Source of the DNA: a virus
IMG/VR virus record: IMGVR_UViG_3300033153_000868
Location: 50,220 to 114,219 of that record
Direction: 5' to 3' (one strand)
DNA length: 64,000 nt
Shown here: piece after piece, positions 1 to 9,800 of the stretch
How the letters are laid out: each line of letters opens with the position of its first letter
Position numbering within the stretch: the stretch's first letter is position 1
The notes under the pieces: model-generated
Seen by the model: only the letters and a program-made list of their open reading frames with translations
What the model was told of the DNA's origin: nothing
The model's database searches: none
Program-made: the position numbers and the translations under genes

Positions 1-327
1 CTAAATACAGACAAAACCTGGAAATCCATTCTAAAGAAAGATGGAAGTGTACAACACTTAGACTTTCCTACCAAAGAAGTATTTAAATCATTTGTTGAGA
101 TATCTCCAAAAGAGATTGTATTGCAGGCGGCACAGAGACAAAAGTATATTGATCAATCACAGTCATTAAACTTAATGATAGATCCATCTGTCTCAGCTAA
201 AGATATAAACAAACTATATATGTACGCTTGGGAAGAAGGTGTAAAAACTTTATACTATCAATTTAGCAAAAGTTCAGCTCAGGATTTTGCACGTAACATT
301 TTAGAATGCTCAAGTTGTGAAGGTTAA
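1..327 (+). CDS. nrdA: Ribonucleoside-diphosphate reductase class I large subunit, C-terminal part (5' end outside window)
   Basis: The open frame runs from the window edge to TAA at 325-327, giving 108 residues; the TTG at 121 is internal. The segment QRQKYIDQSQSLNL followed by AWEEGVKTLYY is the well-known C-terminal signature of class I NrdA, the enzyme that reduces ribonucleotides to deoxyribonucleotides for DNA synthesis. The tail ends ILECSSCEG. In this family a C-terminal cysteine pair passes electrons from thioredoxin or glutaredoxin to the active site, and here it is the CSSC. It is the only nucleotide-metabolism gene visible and lies on the strand opposite the late genes, so it belongs to the early/metabolic side of the genome. 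The small-subunit gene is not visible. Family assignment is firm; phage ownership is inferred from the adjoining late block. Confidence 0.9.
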   Translation, partial: LNTDKTWKSILKKDGSVQHLDFPTKEVFKSFVEISPKEIVLQAAQRQKYIDQSQSLNLMIDPSVSAKDINKLYMYAWEEGVKTLYYQFSKSSAQDFARNILECSSCEG

Positions 328-580
328 AAGAAGAATACTCAAATTACTAGCTTATAAAAATAAGCTTACATCATATCAAAAGGTTGCATCCCGTATAGGT
401 TATATGGGTGCAGGCTTTTTGATAGCAGGTCAATGGACACTACATCCGGGATTATTTATACTAGGTTTTATATGTGTAGTTATACAGACATCATCACGTA
501 AACAATGGAATCTTGTTGCTCTGAATATAAACGGGTTAATTGCTTGGACAGTTCATCTTATTAGAACAGTGCTAGGATAA
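317..580 (+). CDS. Small membrane protein, unknown function
   Basis: An 87-residue frame starts at GTG 317, overlapping the end of the reductase gene by 11 bases, which suggests translational coupling. The N-terminus is basic (KVKRRILK). Two hydrophobic stretches follow, at about residues 26-55 and 66-84, and are likely membrane-spanning helices. I recognise no family. The position after nrdA and before the convergent junction does not define a role. The stop codon lies inside a hairpin shared with the end of the holin gene on the other strand. It could be a spurious frame, but the tight overlap and the membrane-protein character favour a real gene. Confidence 0.6.
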   Translation: MKVKRRILKLLAYKNKLTSYQKVASRIGYMGAGFLIAGQWTLHPGLFILGFICVVIQTSSRKQWNLVALNINGLIAWTVHLIRTVLG

Positions 581-605
581 GAGTTAAGTTTATTTTCTTA
601 ATCCT
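574..605. terminator. Candidate bidirectional terminator hairpin at the convergent junction
   Basis: AGGAT-AAGA at 574-582 pairs with TCTT-A-ATCCT at 596-605 (nine pairs, one bulged base, 13-base loop). The hairpin overlaps the stop codons of both converging genes. Flanking T or A tracts are modest, so termination strength is uncertain. Confidence 0.4.
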
Positions 606-1003
606 TTATGGTTATCAATTCTATCTAGAATTTTATTGAGTTCTTCTGTTTTTATTAAACCTGCCATTGAAGCATTCTTTAAAGCACTTATAAGTTGTAA
701 GATCATAAAAGGAACTACAACTACTTCTGATAGCCAACCTGTTCCTGCAAAGCCTCTTTCTACCATAAGAACAACCGTGAGTATAGCTATCCATACTGCC
801 GTGTTTCTGGTTATTCTTAATGCTTTATATGTTTTAAAACCTTCTCTTTTACAGCCTGCCCAAACTCCAAAAATGCCATCCAACCATAATACTGAACAAA
901 CAGCTAAGTATTGTTCCATGTTTTCCATTGATAAATCAAAAAAGTACGTACATAAATACGTACAAAATGCTGTTATGCTCACTATGAATAATTTAGTTGT
1001 CAT
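590..1003 (-). CDS. Holin, Phage_holin_4 (toxin secretion/phage lysis) type
   Basis: A 137-residue protein with a hydrophobic N-terminus (about residues 1-22) and further hydrophobic segments at about 33-48, 70-82 and 90-106. The arrangement W-L-D-G-I-F-G-V-W-A-G followed by a charged patch KREGFKTYKALRITRN, then a second hydrophobic pair and a charged C-terminal helix (EELNKILDRIDNHKG), matches the pattern of the TcdE/Phage_holin_4 family. Holins form holes in the inner membrane at the end of infection. It is the last gene of the minus-strand late block, where a lysis gene is expected. No separate endolysin is visible in the window; one may lie elsewhere. Family assignment rests on pattern, not alignment. 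Confidence 0.7.
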   Translation of the reverse strand: MTTKLFIVSITAFCTYLCTYFFDLSMENMEQYLAVCSVLWLDGIFGVWAGCKREGFKTYKALRITRNTAVWIAILTVVLMVERGFAGTGWLSEVVVVPFMILQLISALKNASMAGLIKTEELNKILDRIDNHKGLRK

Positions 1004-1030
1004 TTATAAATCTCATTTACTTTATCTATC

Positions 1031-1085
1031 CAGGTTTATACTATAATATAACTAAATAATATGTCATATGATAGATTTAAACCTG
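1031..1085 (-). promoter_or_regulatory. Inverted repeat in the holin leader
   Basis: CAGGTTTA at 1031-1038 and its exact reverse complement TAAACCTG at 1078-1085 flank 39 AT-rich bases. The repeat lies between the end of the 1925-residue gene and the holin start at 1003. It could be an operator pair, or a leader stem that holds back holin expression. No function is proven. Confidence 0.35.
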
Positions 1086-1095
1086 TTAATTTGTC

Positions 1096-4000
1096 TTACT
1101 TAATATAGAAATCAGAGTTTTTAAGGTATGAATCCCATTTCTGAATAGAATATAGTAGTGGGAATACATCTTTAATGTTTTTATATACCTTTAATTCTCC
1201 TTTTCTTTTACCTCTTTGATATACATAATTAGAATTAGCATAAAATGCTTCTTCATTTCCGGTTGCTTTAGCCATTGTATATTTGAAACCTCCAACAAAA
1301 ATCATTTCAAAAGCTTCAGACATTTCACTTACTGATCTTGATGCAGCAATAGGTGAGTTAAACATTTGCTCTACCTGTTCAAACCCTGCAAAAGAAGGCA
1401 TGAATAAAACAAGTTCCTTATATACTCTATCTGCTTGATATCTTGTTAAATTTTTAAATCTCTTTTCAGTATCACTATCATCATCATCACCAGATAATAA
1501 ATCATCAAATAGCAAAGAAATAAACATAACACTAAACATGATACCTAAATCACCCATACTTCTATAGAAACCAAATAGTCTATTCTTAGCTCTTTGATCT
1601 ATGTTACCCCCTCCACCATAATCTCTTGCTTCTCCAAACTTTTCACTAGTATATGCTCTGACTTGTTGGTTTAGGTATTCTTTACCCATTGTTCTAAAGT
1701 TCATATTACCTTGAGCCAACTCTTTTCTTGCAAAATTTAAGAATGATAAAGCAGATCTATATCTACCTTCCATCCATCCTAGATTTTCATCAAAGTATTC
1801 TCTTTGATACCTTGCTCTAATTGCTGGAGCCAACCACTTTTTAAATTGAATAGCTAATGCACCAAGTGTATGTGACTGAAGAACAATTCTATCTTCCTTG
1901 GCATAGTTACCATGAATTTGTTTGTTAACTTCTCTAATCTCATTTCTAATTTCATATCTTATATCATCATTATAAGCTACTTCTTGTCCATTTCTTTTGA
2001 TTACTATATCAAAACCATCTTTAATTTTATTCTTATGTGTTTTTGTATCGTATTCAAATGCATCATAAAATGACAGCTCTTCTCCTGTTTTACTATTTCT
2101 AATCATAGTGTCCATAAGTATAGCCATACCCACTTTGGTCTGTGAATTATATTCAGCAGCATCTTGCATCACGTAACCCCACTCAGTTGCTCTATCAAAC
2201 CAACTCTTACCATCTTCAGTAGCTCTACTTTGTTCACGTATATCAGACATACTATCCATCATTCTGAACATATCAACAAAAGCTTCATACTTACTATTAG
2301 GTAATTTTTTATCATAGTCAGCTTTAGCTAATCCTGGTATAACACCTAATGTTACTACGTCAAGTAAATCTTCTGCACCACCATGTGCTGTTCTATTGAC
2401 TAATCCTGGAATAGCTCTCTTATTAAATTCCCAGGTTGCTCTTTTAAATGCCTTTTGACTATAAAATCTACCACCAATAGATTCAATATTGTTATTTATT
2501 CTACCAATCAAGTAGTTATTAAAGTTACCAAATGGGTTAAACGCTACATATGATAAAGAAGACAACTGAATAAGACCATCTGCAATTTTATCTACAGCAC
2601 CCTTAGTAATGTTTTCATTTTCATAATGAATCATAGACATAAACTTCTTTGCTCTACGTACTACATTTTTTTCTTGAGTACTTGTATTAGCTTTAGTACC
2701 TAAATTATCTACAACTTTATCTTTTACTTTTGCTACTAGATTTAATCTCAATCCAGGAGCAGGAGTATATGTTCTGTTTTCAATTACCTTAACAAAAGCT
2801 TTTAAGGTATCATCTACAGCGCCCATTGTTTCATAGTTTTGAGCCATTGCACTAAACTTAAGTAAACTAGATGCCATATCTGTGCTAATCTGTCCTCTAC
2901 TTGGTGTTGCTCTGAGCCTTACCATTTTACCATTTAATACAGCTATTTGCTTTTTATACTGTTGATCTTGGATTTCATTCTTTTTATACTTTGATTTAAG
3001 AAGATCAATTTCTTTTTGTAAATCAGCCATATCAGTATCAAGCTTAGGTCTACCGGTATAGTAGATAGGCATTTGATCAATAATATAACCCTCATTATCT
3101 AGTATAACATTTTTTTGAGTAGAGGTTTGTTGAAACATATTCCAAGCCCTACTCTCTGTCATACTAGCATATAGCTTGGTAAACAAAGTTCCTTTCTCTT
3201 TTACATCAGACATCAATCTATTCTGTACTAAAGGAACTCTACCCAACATTTGTGCACTTTGCCCAATAGGTATTTTCTTAAGCAAGTCATTCTCATACAT
3301 ATCTATGTATAATTGATAAAACTCCCTTTGGGCTACAGATTTTGCGTCAGTACCGCTCATTATGGCATCATACTTGGCGTTTCTCATATTACGTCCATCA
3401 AGGGTAGTTTCTAGTATTTGTCTATACTCTGCTTTAGGCACCATCATATCTTGACGGTCTTCTATAATTTGTCCTGTTGCCTCTCCCTTTATTCTTACAG
3501 CTCTGGTATATTCAACCGGCTGATAATATTTTGCAACATAAGCTGCATAGTCTGCATCTGAAATATTTTTTTTCTTTTCCCAACTTCCTCTTTGATTAGT
3601 TTCAGCACCGGGTCTCCACACTTCATATTTATTTCTGATATCAATAAACTCTTGGGTGTACTTGTGATACATACCTGAAGGACGTAATGTACCATCATCT
3701 CTTTTTTGCTCAGCCATATAAAAATCTCCATATGCTTTCTTTTTAGCAGCTAGATCTTTATTGTATTCTATATCTTCCTGACTTGCTGTTTCTAAATCAT
3801 AAACAGGTCTGTATTGATATGGTGTACCTTCATTATCATAAAGTTGACTTCTGAGTTCATTTTGTATAGCCCAATATTGTTCTCCTATTTTTGTTACATA
3901 TCTACCATTAAAAGTACCGTCTGCATCATACTCTAACATGAATTTATATAACTCGTCAAGTTTTAATTCAGGTGATAACTTTGCAAGCTTTTGTCCAGCC

Positions 4001-6873
4001 GTTCTTATAAGGTTTTCTCTTTGAGCCACAAGATCTAATAGCTTTTGATTTTGGGCTTTTCTTATTTTATCCATTGTAGCCAATAGTACATCTGGAGATG
4101 TTGCCATATCTTTAGTTTGATATTCAGTGTCACTGATATCTGCAGCTTTTTCCATCAAAAGCTCTAAGTCTTTTTCAGTATATAAACTATTTTCACCACC
4201 AAAATCTCTATTTGATTTTAGCCTCACCATTTCTTTAACATAGTCTTTTAGTGCTTCACCTACTATTCCTCCTGTGTCAGTGCCAGCACCACTAAGTAAA
4301 TTAAGTTGTTGTTGTAATGATAAAATTAAATTCTTTTGAGTATTATTTAAACCTTTTAAATCTTTAAGTATAAAAAGCCCTTCAAACGTTTTCATATACT
4401 TATCAAAGTTTAAAACATAAGAAACATATTCAGGAGAATTTATATTCTTAGGATTTTCTACATAAGCTCTAAAATCTTTTATTTGAGATAAAGCATCAAG
4501 CAAAACTTCAGACAAAGCTTTTGATTGGCCTTTAACACTACCAGCCATAGCTAAGTTTATATATGCTATTGTTTTAGATATTTGATCAATTTCATTTTCT
4601 TTTGTTGATTCCATATATATATTAGACTTCAACAAAGGAATCATATCCCTTTTCTCAATAAGTGCTTTCTGATATGTATCTAGTAAACCAGCTGCAGCAT
4701 TATATTCATCATAGTTTTCTGCTGCTTTTTTATCATCTTCAGTTGTTTCCTCTTTCTGGTCTTTACCATTCCATATTTTATTGTATGAACCTTCTTGATC
4801 TTTTTCTAATCTACTTTTTTGATAGGAGTTTCTTACTTCTGGTACAAGAGCATCTACTAAATTAAGATTTTGACTTACAGGATGAGGGACCCATCTATCA
4901 AATTCAATTGATCCATCAAACACTTGATCAGATCCTGTTCCTTCTATACCAACTTTAAAGTGTATTGTAGAGGTGGCCCATTCATCATAAGATACTTCAT
5001 ACCCCATATTTTCAGCCATTCTTCTATATACATTAACTTGTAAGTTATGCTGTTGCTCTGTTGATAATTCTTTTGCTAATCCTTGTTGATATAACACTGA
5101 GTCTTGTTCTAAGGCGTAAAATCTTTCTTTATATTGATTTCCTATACGCTTTCCTTTTTTATCATTTAAAGCTACCTCTTTACTTAACTCATTTTTTGTA
5201 GTCTTAAGATCCATGATGTTAATTCTACCATGTTGATCTATAATAAATACATCTGCAGTACCGGCCATCTTAGAAGCTTCATCAAACAAAACAACTTGAG
5301 ATAACACAATTGCACCTTTCATTTTTAAACTATCCATAATACTAGCAAGAGTATCAAAAGTATCTTTAGCTTTATCTTTAGATATGTTATTTGTCTCTAG
5401 TGCAGCATATGCATCTTCAAAAGAAAGATTAGCAATAACACCATCTAATAGTGTGTCAACCTCATTACCAATATCCAAGTTAATCTTATGAGCAACTTGT
5501 TTATCTGGTGAAAGTTTTCCTTTTATAGCTGTGGTTACTGATGTATATACTTTATCAGAATCATTAGAATTTATATATGTATGATCTTCTTTATTAAGTG
5601 TTACAATTGAATCTCCAGCAGCTGCATCTTTTACTGACGCTGACAGAGAATCAACAAGACCAGAGTTTTCACTCTGTGCTACATTAAATAGCTGCATTAT
5701 AATAGGCTTCTGCGTATCATTAGCTCTTTCTAGTGCATCTTTGATTTGTATTTCTTTAGATGGTGATAAACTATATCTTAATTTACCGTCAACTCTTTTT
5801 TCTAGTTTAAACTGAATGCCTTCCGTATTAAGTAGTTTAGCAATATCACTTAGACTTGTACCCGGTTTAATAGCAGATACAGGTAACTCTCTACCAGTAA
5901 TATATTTATTAAGGTTTTCAATTACTCCTTTAAACCACTCAAGAAGTTCTTTAACTTTTGCTAGGAATCCTTTTGTAGGTGTTGTTTCATATTCTTTTTT
6001 GAAGTGTCTTGATAATGCTTGTGTTACAATTTCAAGATCTCTTTCTGTATCTGTAAAATTTCTTGTACTACTATTGTAAGCATCTTCAATTTCTGCTGAT
6101 AGTTCTGGAAAATTATTTACTGCTTCATCAAGAAGTGAGTTAAATAATTCTTCATTCTCCATCTTTACTGCATCTATAAAAGGATGCAACATTTCTTCAA
6201 TTGCTATTTCATCTGTGACCCTACCTTTTATTAAGTAAGCTACACCATCCATATAAAAAGAATTTATCTCATTAAAAGGAACGTTATTGGTTTTAGTTTT
6301 TGGTAATGATTCATACATTACTCTTGCTTGTGCAACAGATAACATTTTAACTTGTATCTGTGGAAACATTCTTTTAAGATGCATAACAACCGCTCTTGAT
6401 CTATTGGTGTCCCATGATCTTGAACTTTCAAGTATATCTCTAGCAGAGAACATATTATTGTTAGGTTCAATCTTATAGCTTTTTGGCGTTCTTGTTACTG
6501 TAAATGAATCTTTTGGTATGTTATTAATTTCTAAGTATCTGTAAAACCTTTTTAGATTACTTTGTAAAAAAGCTTCATCATATGATAATGTCTGAGGATT
6601 TGAATTATTAATTAAAAACTGCCCTGCTAAATTGCTACCTATTCTTTCTCTTCTTAAATTATTGAGCACGCTTTCTCCAAATGCTTTTCTTTTTAATGAG
6701 AATGCAATATCTTGGTCTTTAACCATAGTCTGAGCTTGGACAACACTAGGAAACGCATCAGAATCATTAACACGTTGCCAGTCACTAATAACTTTAGATG
6801 TTTTGATATCAGTACCATATTCATCCTTTAATGCTTGGTATCCCGGATCATTTCTATTATAACATTTAGCCAT
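1096..6873 (-). CDS. Giant virion-associated protein with PD-(D/E)XK nuclease-like domain and degenerate metallopeptidase motif
   Basis: 1925 residues, starting at ATG 6873, 15 bases after the polymerase gene. An EEMLH motif at residues 226-230 sits in the context of an HExxH metallopeptidase but lacks the first histidine. About residues 440-670 look like a RecB/Cas4-type PD-(D/E)XK nuclease: GTAD with Asp541, then D-L-K with Asp555 and Lys557, preceded by helices. The long central part is charged and helical. The C-terminal third contains FKKWLAPAIRARY and NLGWMEGRY, which I associate from memory with the large C-terminal proteins of crAss-like phages, and a hydrophobic stretch around residues 1775-1795 followed by the acidic run SGDDDDSD. 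It is probably packaged and delivered with the polymerase. The nuclease might act on host DNA or on phage DNA processing; neither is shown. Confidence 0.7.
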   Translation of the reverse strand: MAKCYNRNDPGYQALKDEYGTDIKTSKVISDWQRVNDSDAFPSVVQAQTMVKDQDIAFSLKRKAFGESVLNNLRRERIGSNLAGQFLINNSNPQTLSYDEAFLQSNLKRFYRYLEINNIPKDSFTVTRTPKSYKIEPNNNMFSARDILESSRSWDTNRSRAVVMHLKRMFPQIQVKMLSVAQARVMYESLPKTKTNNVPFNEINSFYMDGVAYLIKGRVTDEIAIEEMLHPFIDAVKMENEELFNSLLDEAVNNFPELSAEIEDAYNSSTRNFTDTERDLEIVTQALSRHFKKEYETTPTKGFLAKVKELLEWFKGVIENLNKYITGRELPVSAIKPGTSLSDIAKLLNTEGIQFKLEKRVDGKLRYSLSPSKEIQIKDALERANDTQKPIIMQLFNVAQSENSGLVDSLSASVKDAAAGDSIVTLNKEDHTYINSNDSDKVYTSVTTAIKGKLSPDKQVAHKINLDIGNEVDTLLDGVIANLSFEDAYAALETNNISKDKAKDTFDTLASIMDSLKMKGAIVLSQVVLFDEASKMAGTADVFIIDQHGRINIMDLKTTKNELSKEVALNDKKGKRIGNQYKERFYALEQDSVLYQQGLAKELSTEQQHNLQVNVYRRMAENMGYEVSYDEWATSTIHFKVGIEGTGSDQVFDGSIEFDRWVPHPVSQNLNLVDALVPEVRNSYQKSRLEKDQEGSYNKIWNGKDQKEETTEDDKKAAENYDEYNAAAGLLDTYQKALIEKRDMIPLLKSNIYMESTKENEIDQISKTIAYINLAMAGSVKGQSKALSEVLLDALSQIKDFRAYVENPKNINSPEYVSYVLNFDKYMKTFEGLFILKDLKGLNNTQKNLILSLQQQLNLLSGAGTDTGGIVGEALKDYVKEMVRLKSNRDFGGENSLYTEKDLELLMEKAADISDTEYQTKDMATSPDVLLATMDKIRKAQNQKLLDLVAQRENLIRTAGQKLAKLSPELKLDELYKFMLEYDADGTFNGRYVTKIGEQYWAIQNELRSQLYDNEGTPYQYRPVYDLETASQEDIEYNKDLAAKKKAYGDFYMAEQKRDDGTLRPSGMYHKYTQEFIDIRNKYEVWRPGAETNQRGSWEKKKNISDADYAAYVAKYYQPVEYTRAVRIKGEATGQIIEDRQDMMVPKAEYRQILETTLDGRNMRNAKYDAIMSGTDAKSVAQREFYQLYIDMYENDLLKKIPIGQSAQMLGRVPLVQNRLMSDVKEKGTLFTKLYASMTESRAWNMFQQTSTQKNVILDNEGYIIDQMPIYYTGRPKLDTDMADLQKEIDLLKSKYKKNEIQDQQYKKQIAVLNGKMVRLRATPSRGQISTDMASSLLKFSAMAQNYETMGAVDDTLKAFVKVIENRTYTPAPGLRLNLVAKVKDKVVDNLGTKANTSTQEKNVVRRAKKFMSMIHYENENITKGAVDKIADGLIQLSSLSYVAFNPFGNFNNYLIGRINNNIESIGGRFYSQKAFKRATWEFNKRAIPGLVNRTAHGGAEDLLDVVTLGVIPGLAKADYDKKLPNSKYEAFVDMFRMMDSMSDIREQSRATEDGKSWFDRATEWGYVMQDAAEYNSQTKVGMAILMDTMIRNSKTGEELSFYDAFEYDTKTHKNKIKDGFDIVIKRNGQEVAYNDDIRYEIRNEIREVNKQIHGNYAKEDRIVLQSHTLGALAIQFKKWLAPAIRARYQREYFDENLGWMEGRYRSALSFLNFARKELAQGNMNFRTMGKEYLNQQVRAYTSEKFGEARDYGGGGNIDQRAKNRLFGFYRSMGDLGIMFSVMFISLLFDDLLSGDDDDSDTEKRFKNLTRYQADRVYKELVLFMPSFAGFEQVEQMFNSPIAASRSVSEMSEAFEMIFVGGFKYTMAKATGNEEAFYANSNYVYQRGKRKGELKVYKNIKDVFPLLYSIQKWDSYLKNSDFYIK

Positions 6874-6888
6874 TTGATTATTGTTTAA

Positions 6889-9800
6889 TTATATAAGACA
6901 TTTAAGTCTCTCAATTATTTCTTGTTCTCCCTCTTCTGTTTGTGAAAATAAATCACCGTATAAAGCTATTGCATCATCAAGTGTTTTTATATTTTCTCCA
7001 GAAAGCTTTTCTAAAGCAGCACTATTACCTTCTACATTTGCATCCCACCATTCTACTAAACTTGAAGCTTCTGAAATTTCTTCTGAAGCAAAAAGATCAA
7101 GTTCTAGTTGTTCTTGCTCTTGTTGTTCAAGTTCTGTAGCTTCTGGAATGCTCATATCAGTATCTTCTATAATAGCATTTCCTGTCTCATCAAATATAGC
7201 ACTATCTGTGTTAGCAGACAACTCAGCCATTATTTTTGCCATATCAGATATATTTGTTTCTGCTGCATCTATATCTGCTTTAACTGTTACAGAATCTGTA
7301 GTTTGATTAACTATTGCTGAGTCAGAGTTTAATACTTCATTAACTTCTAGTATAGCTCCAAGATTAGTATCAACAGGATACTCAACCTCACTAGTTTGTT
7401 GTGCTGGTTGTTCTAGTTGTGCAGCTCTATCTTGAGGTAAACTATTTTGTGTAGTTCCTTTGCCTACATTTCTTGCTTGATCATATGTAAGTCTAGGTCC
7501 TCCTACAAAACCACCACCAAATTGTTGATTAGAACCCATAGAAGGAACTTCTAAGTATTCAGTTACCTTTGCATTAGGATTATCTTTAGCAAGCAATCTA
7601 AACAAAACATAGAAATCTCTACCTTGTCTTTCAACTTTAACCCTTACAAACTCTTTTGCATTTACATGTTCAAAACTCTCAGAAGTAATAGTAAACTTAT
7701 TAGGTCTAGAAACTGGGTCAAAAGTAAAGCCTTCATCAAGACTAGAAGCATCATAAGTGACAAGCAATGGTCCTACAACATTAGATTGTAAGTATCCATA
7801 TTTAAAATCTTTCATCACTTCTTCTTTAGAGATACCAAAGACACTTTCAAATTCTACTTGTCCTTTAAGTGCAGCTTCTACAGAACCAACATTCTTAAGA
7901 TATTTATTCATAATAAAAGGACTCATTGCACTCATAAGACTTCCATACTTAAGCTGCAATCCATCTTTAACCATCATGTAATGCAGAATGTCTTCAGCTA
8001 TTTCTCTTGTCTCAAGTGAACCATATAGTTTTGCAAAGGATGTTTGTAAATCAAGTTTATTAGATGCATTAAGTCTTCTCCATGTATCCGCTTTTACTAA
8101 ATTCATTCCTGTGTTATTACCCTGAGTTCCGGCATATTGAGTACCTACAAAATTATCTAAGAAGTAATTAGGCTCTGCACCTTGTTCAGCTCTTAGCAAT
8201 TGTAAATCTTCAATTTTTTTAATCAATGATAAGTTAGTTGTACCTACAGGACCAGGATAAAGCAATGTGTTTTCTACAGAAGAATTACCAGAGCTATTAT
8301 TAAGAAGATGTTGGTATGACTTAATTGTTAAATAAGATAATAGATCTTGTTCAATACCATTTTTTGCTACATTATCAAAACCTCTTGAGTCAACATTCAT
8401 TTGATTATAAGTAGGCTCTAGTATATCATTAAAGTCCTGACTCATAGTTAAAATAGTGTTAGGTAAAAGATCATTATGTATTTGACCAAATATTTCTAAA
8501 TAAGTACTCTGCCAAGTTTTGCTATTCTTACCATAAATAGGTCTGATATTCATAGGTGCTTCCTTATCAAACAAACTAGTAATTGTCTCAATAGCATCTT
8601 TCATTTCTGGTATTGAACTAGGTAGACCTTGAGTAAGACTTGTTACTTTATTTATTTTACCTGTAAAGTTTTTAATGTTATTAAGTCTTTCAAATAAAAA
8701 TAGTATTTGAAGTCTTTCATTATTAGTTAAATCTTCAGTGCTGTCTACAGCTGTCTCTAAAAACTCATCTGATAGTTTTACAAATGGTGGTTTATTGCCA
8801 CCTTCTTTTTCCTTAGCAACTAATGAGGCTAAAGATCCAATACGTTTTGTTAAAAGAGTATCTAAACCTGCATCAAATTTGTCCTCTTTATTTAAAGCTT
8901 GATCATACAAGTCTCTTATTTCAGCAGAATTTACTAATAAAATTGAAGTTCTTAGTGGGATCCCCAATGAAACCATATTACCAACTAAACCAACAGCATG
9001 AATATTAAGTCCAAACTTTGCTATTAAACGTTCTTTAGCATTATCAGTTTCCATTGTTACTAGAGTAGAAATAATATCTTGTATTCTTTCACCATTTATT
9101 TTGTCTTTAGTAAACCCATCATATGTATTATTATTAAATTTTATAGGTCTAGCTAATTTAATATTGTACTCACGCAATAAACTTAAAGCTAAATTAGGTT
9201 TAACAATAGCACCAATTGCAGCTCCTTTGTTTGCTTCAAAGGCTTTTATCATTCCATGAAGTGTGTCAATATCTACATCAGAATCCTTTCTGCTTGCAAA
9301 TAATTCTATACCCTCAACATTAGAAAGCTCATCAAATAAATCCTCTAATATTTTTAAGTCAGCTGCTTGATAAGCAATAGGTAAATCAGACTTACCTTCA
9401 CCAGCATCTTGATCAATAGTCTTTAGTGTTTCACCTGTTACACCAGTATTACCTGCTAATACATATCTATAATCTAAAATGTTATTGTTTAAAACCGCCT
9501 CATTAGGTGATCCAAACTTTTTAGAATATTCTTCAAATTGTTTTTTAGTAACAGGAAGACCCAATATTAACATTGCTCTAAGAGCTTCTTCTGATATACT
9601 GTTTACACCTTGTTTATCTGTAACTCTATTTTGTTCAGAATCACTCAAAGAGTTTTCCCTTCTAATAGCCAAGGTTTCCTCCTTGTATAAAGAAGATGAT
9701 GTACTATAAATATTATTAGGTTCAGAAGCTTTTTGATTCATGTACTTTATATACTCAAAATAAGAATTACCAGAACCGTAAGCTTTAAATTCTTTATTGC

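Noticed and set aside
636-1046. A 136-residue + strand frame over the holin
   Set aside because: It is antisense to a clear holin and has no promoter, leader or family resemblance.
6881-7306. A 141-residue + strand frame with Ser/Cys-rich sequence
   Set aside because: It is a shadow of the acidic C-terminus of the polymerase polyprotein; composition reflects the opposite strand.
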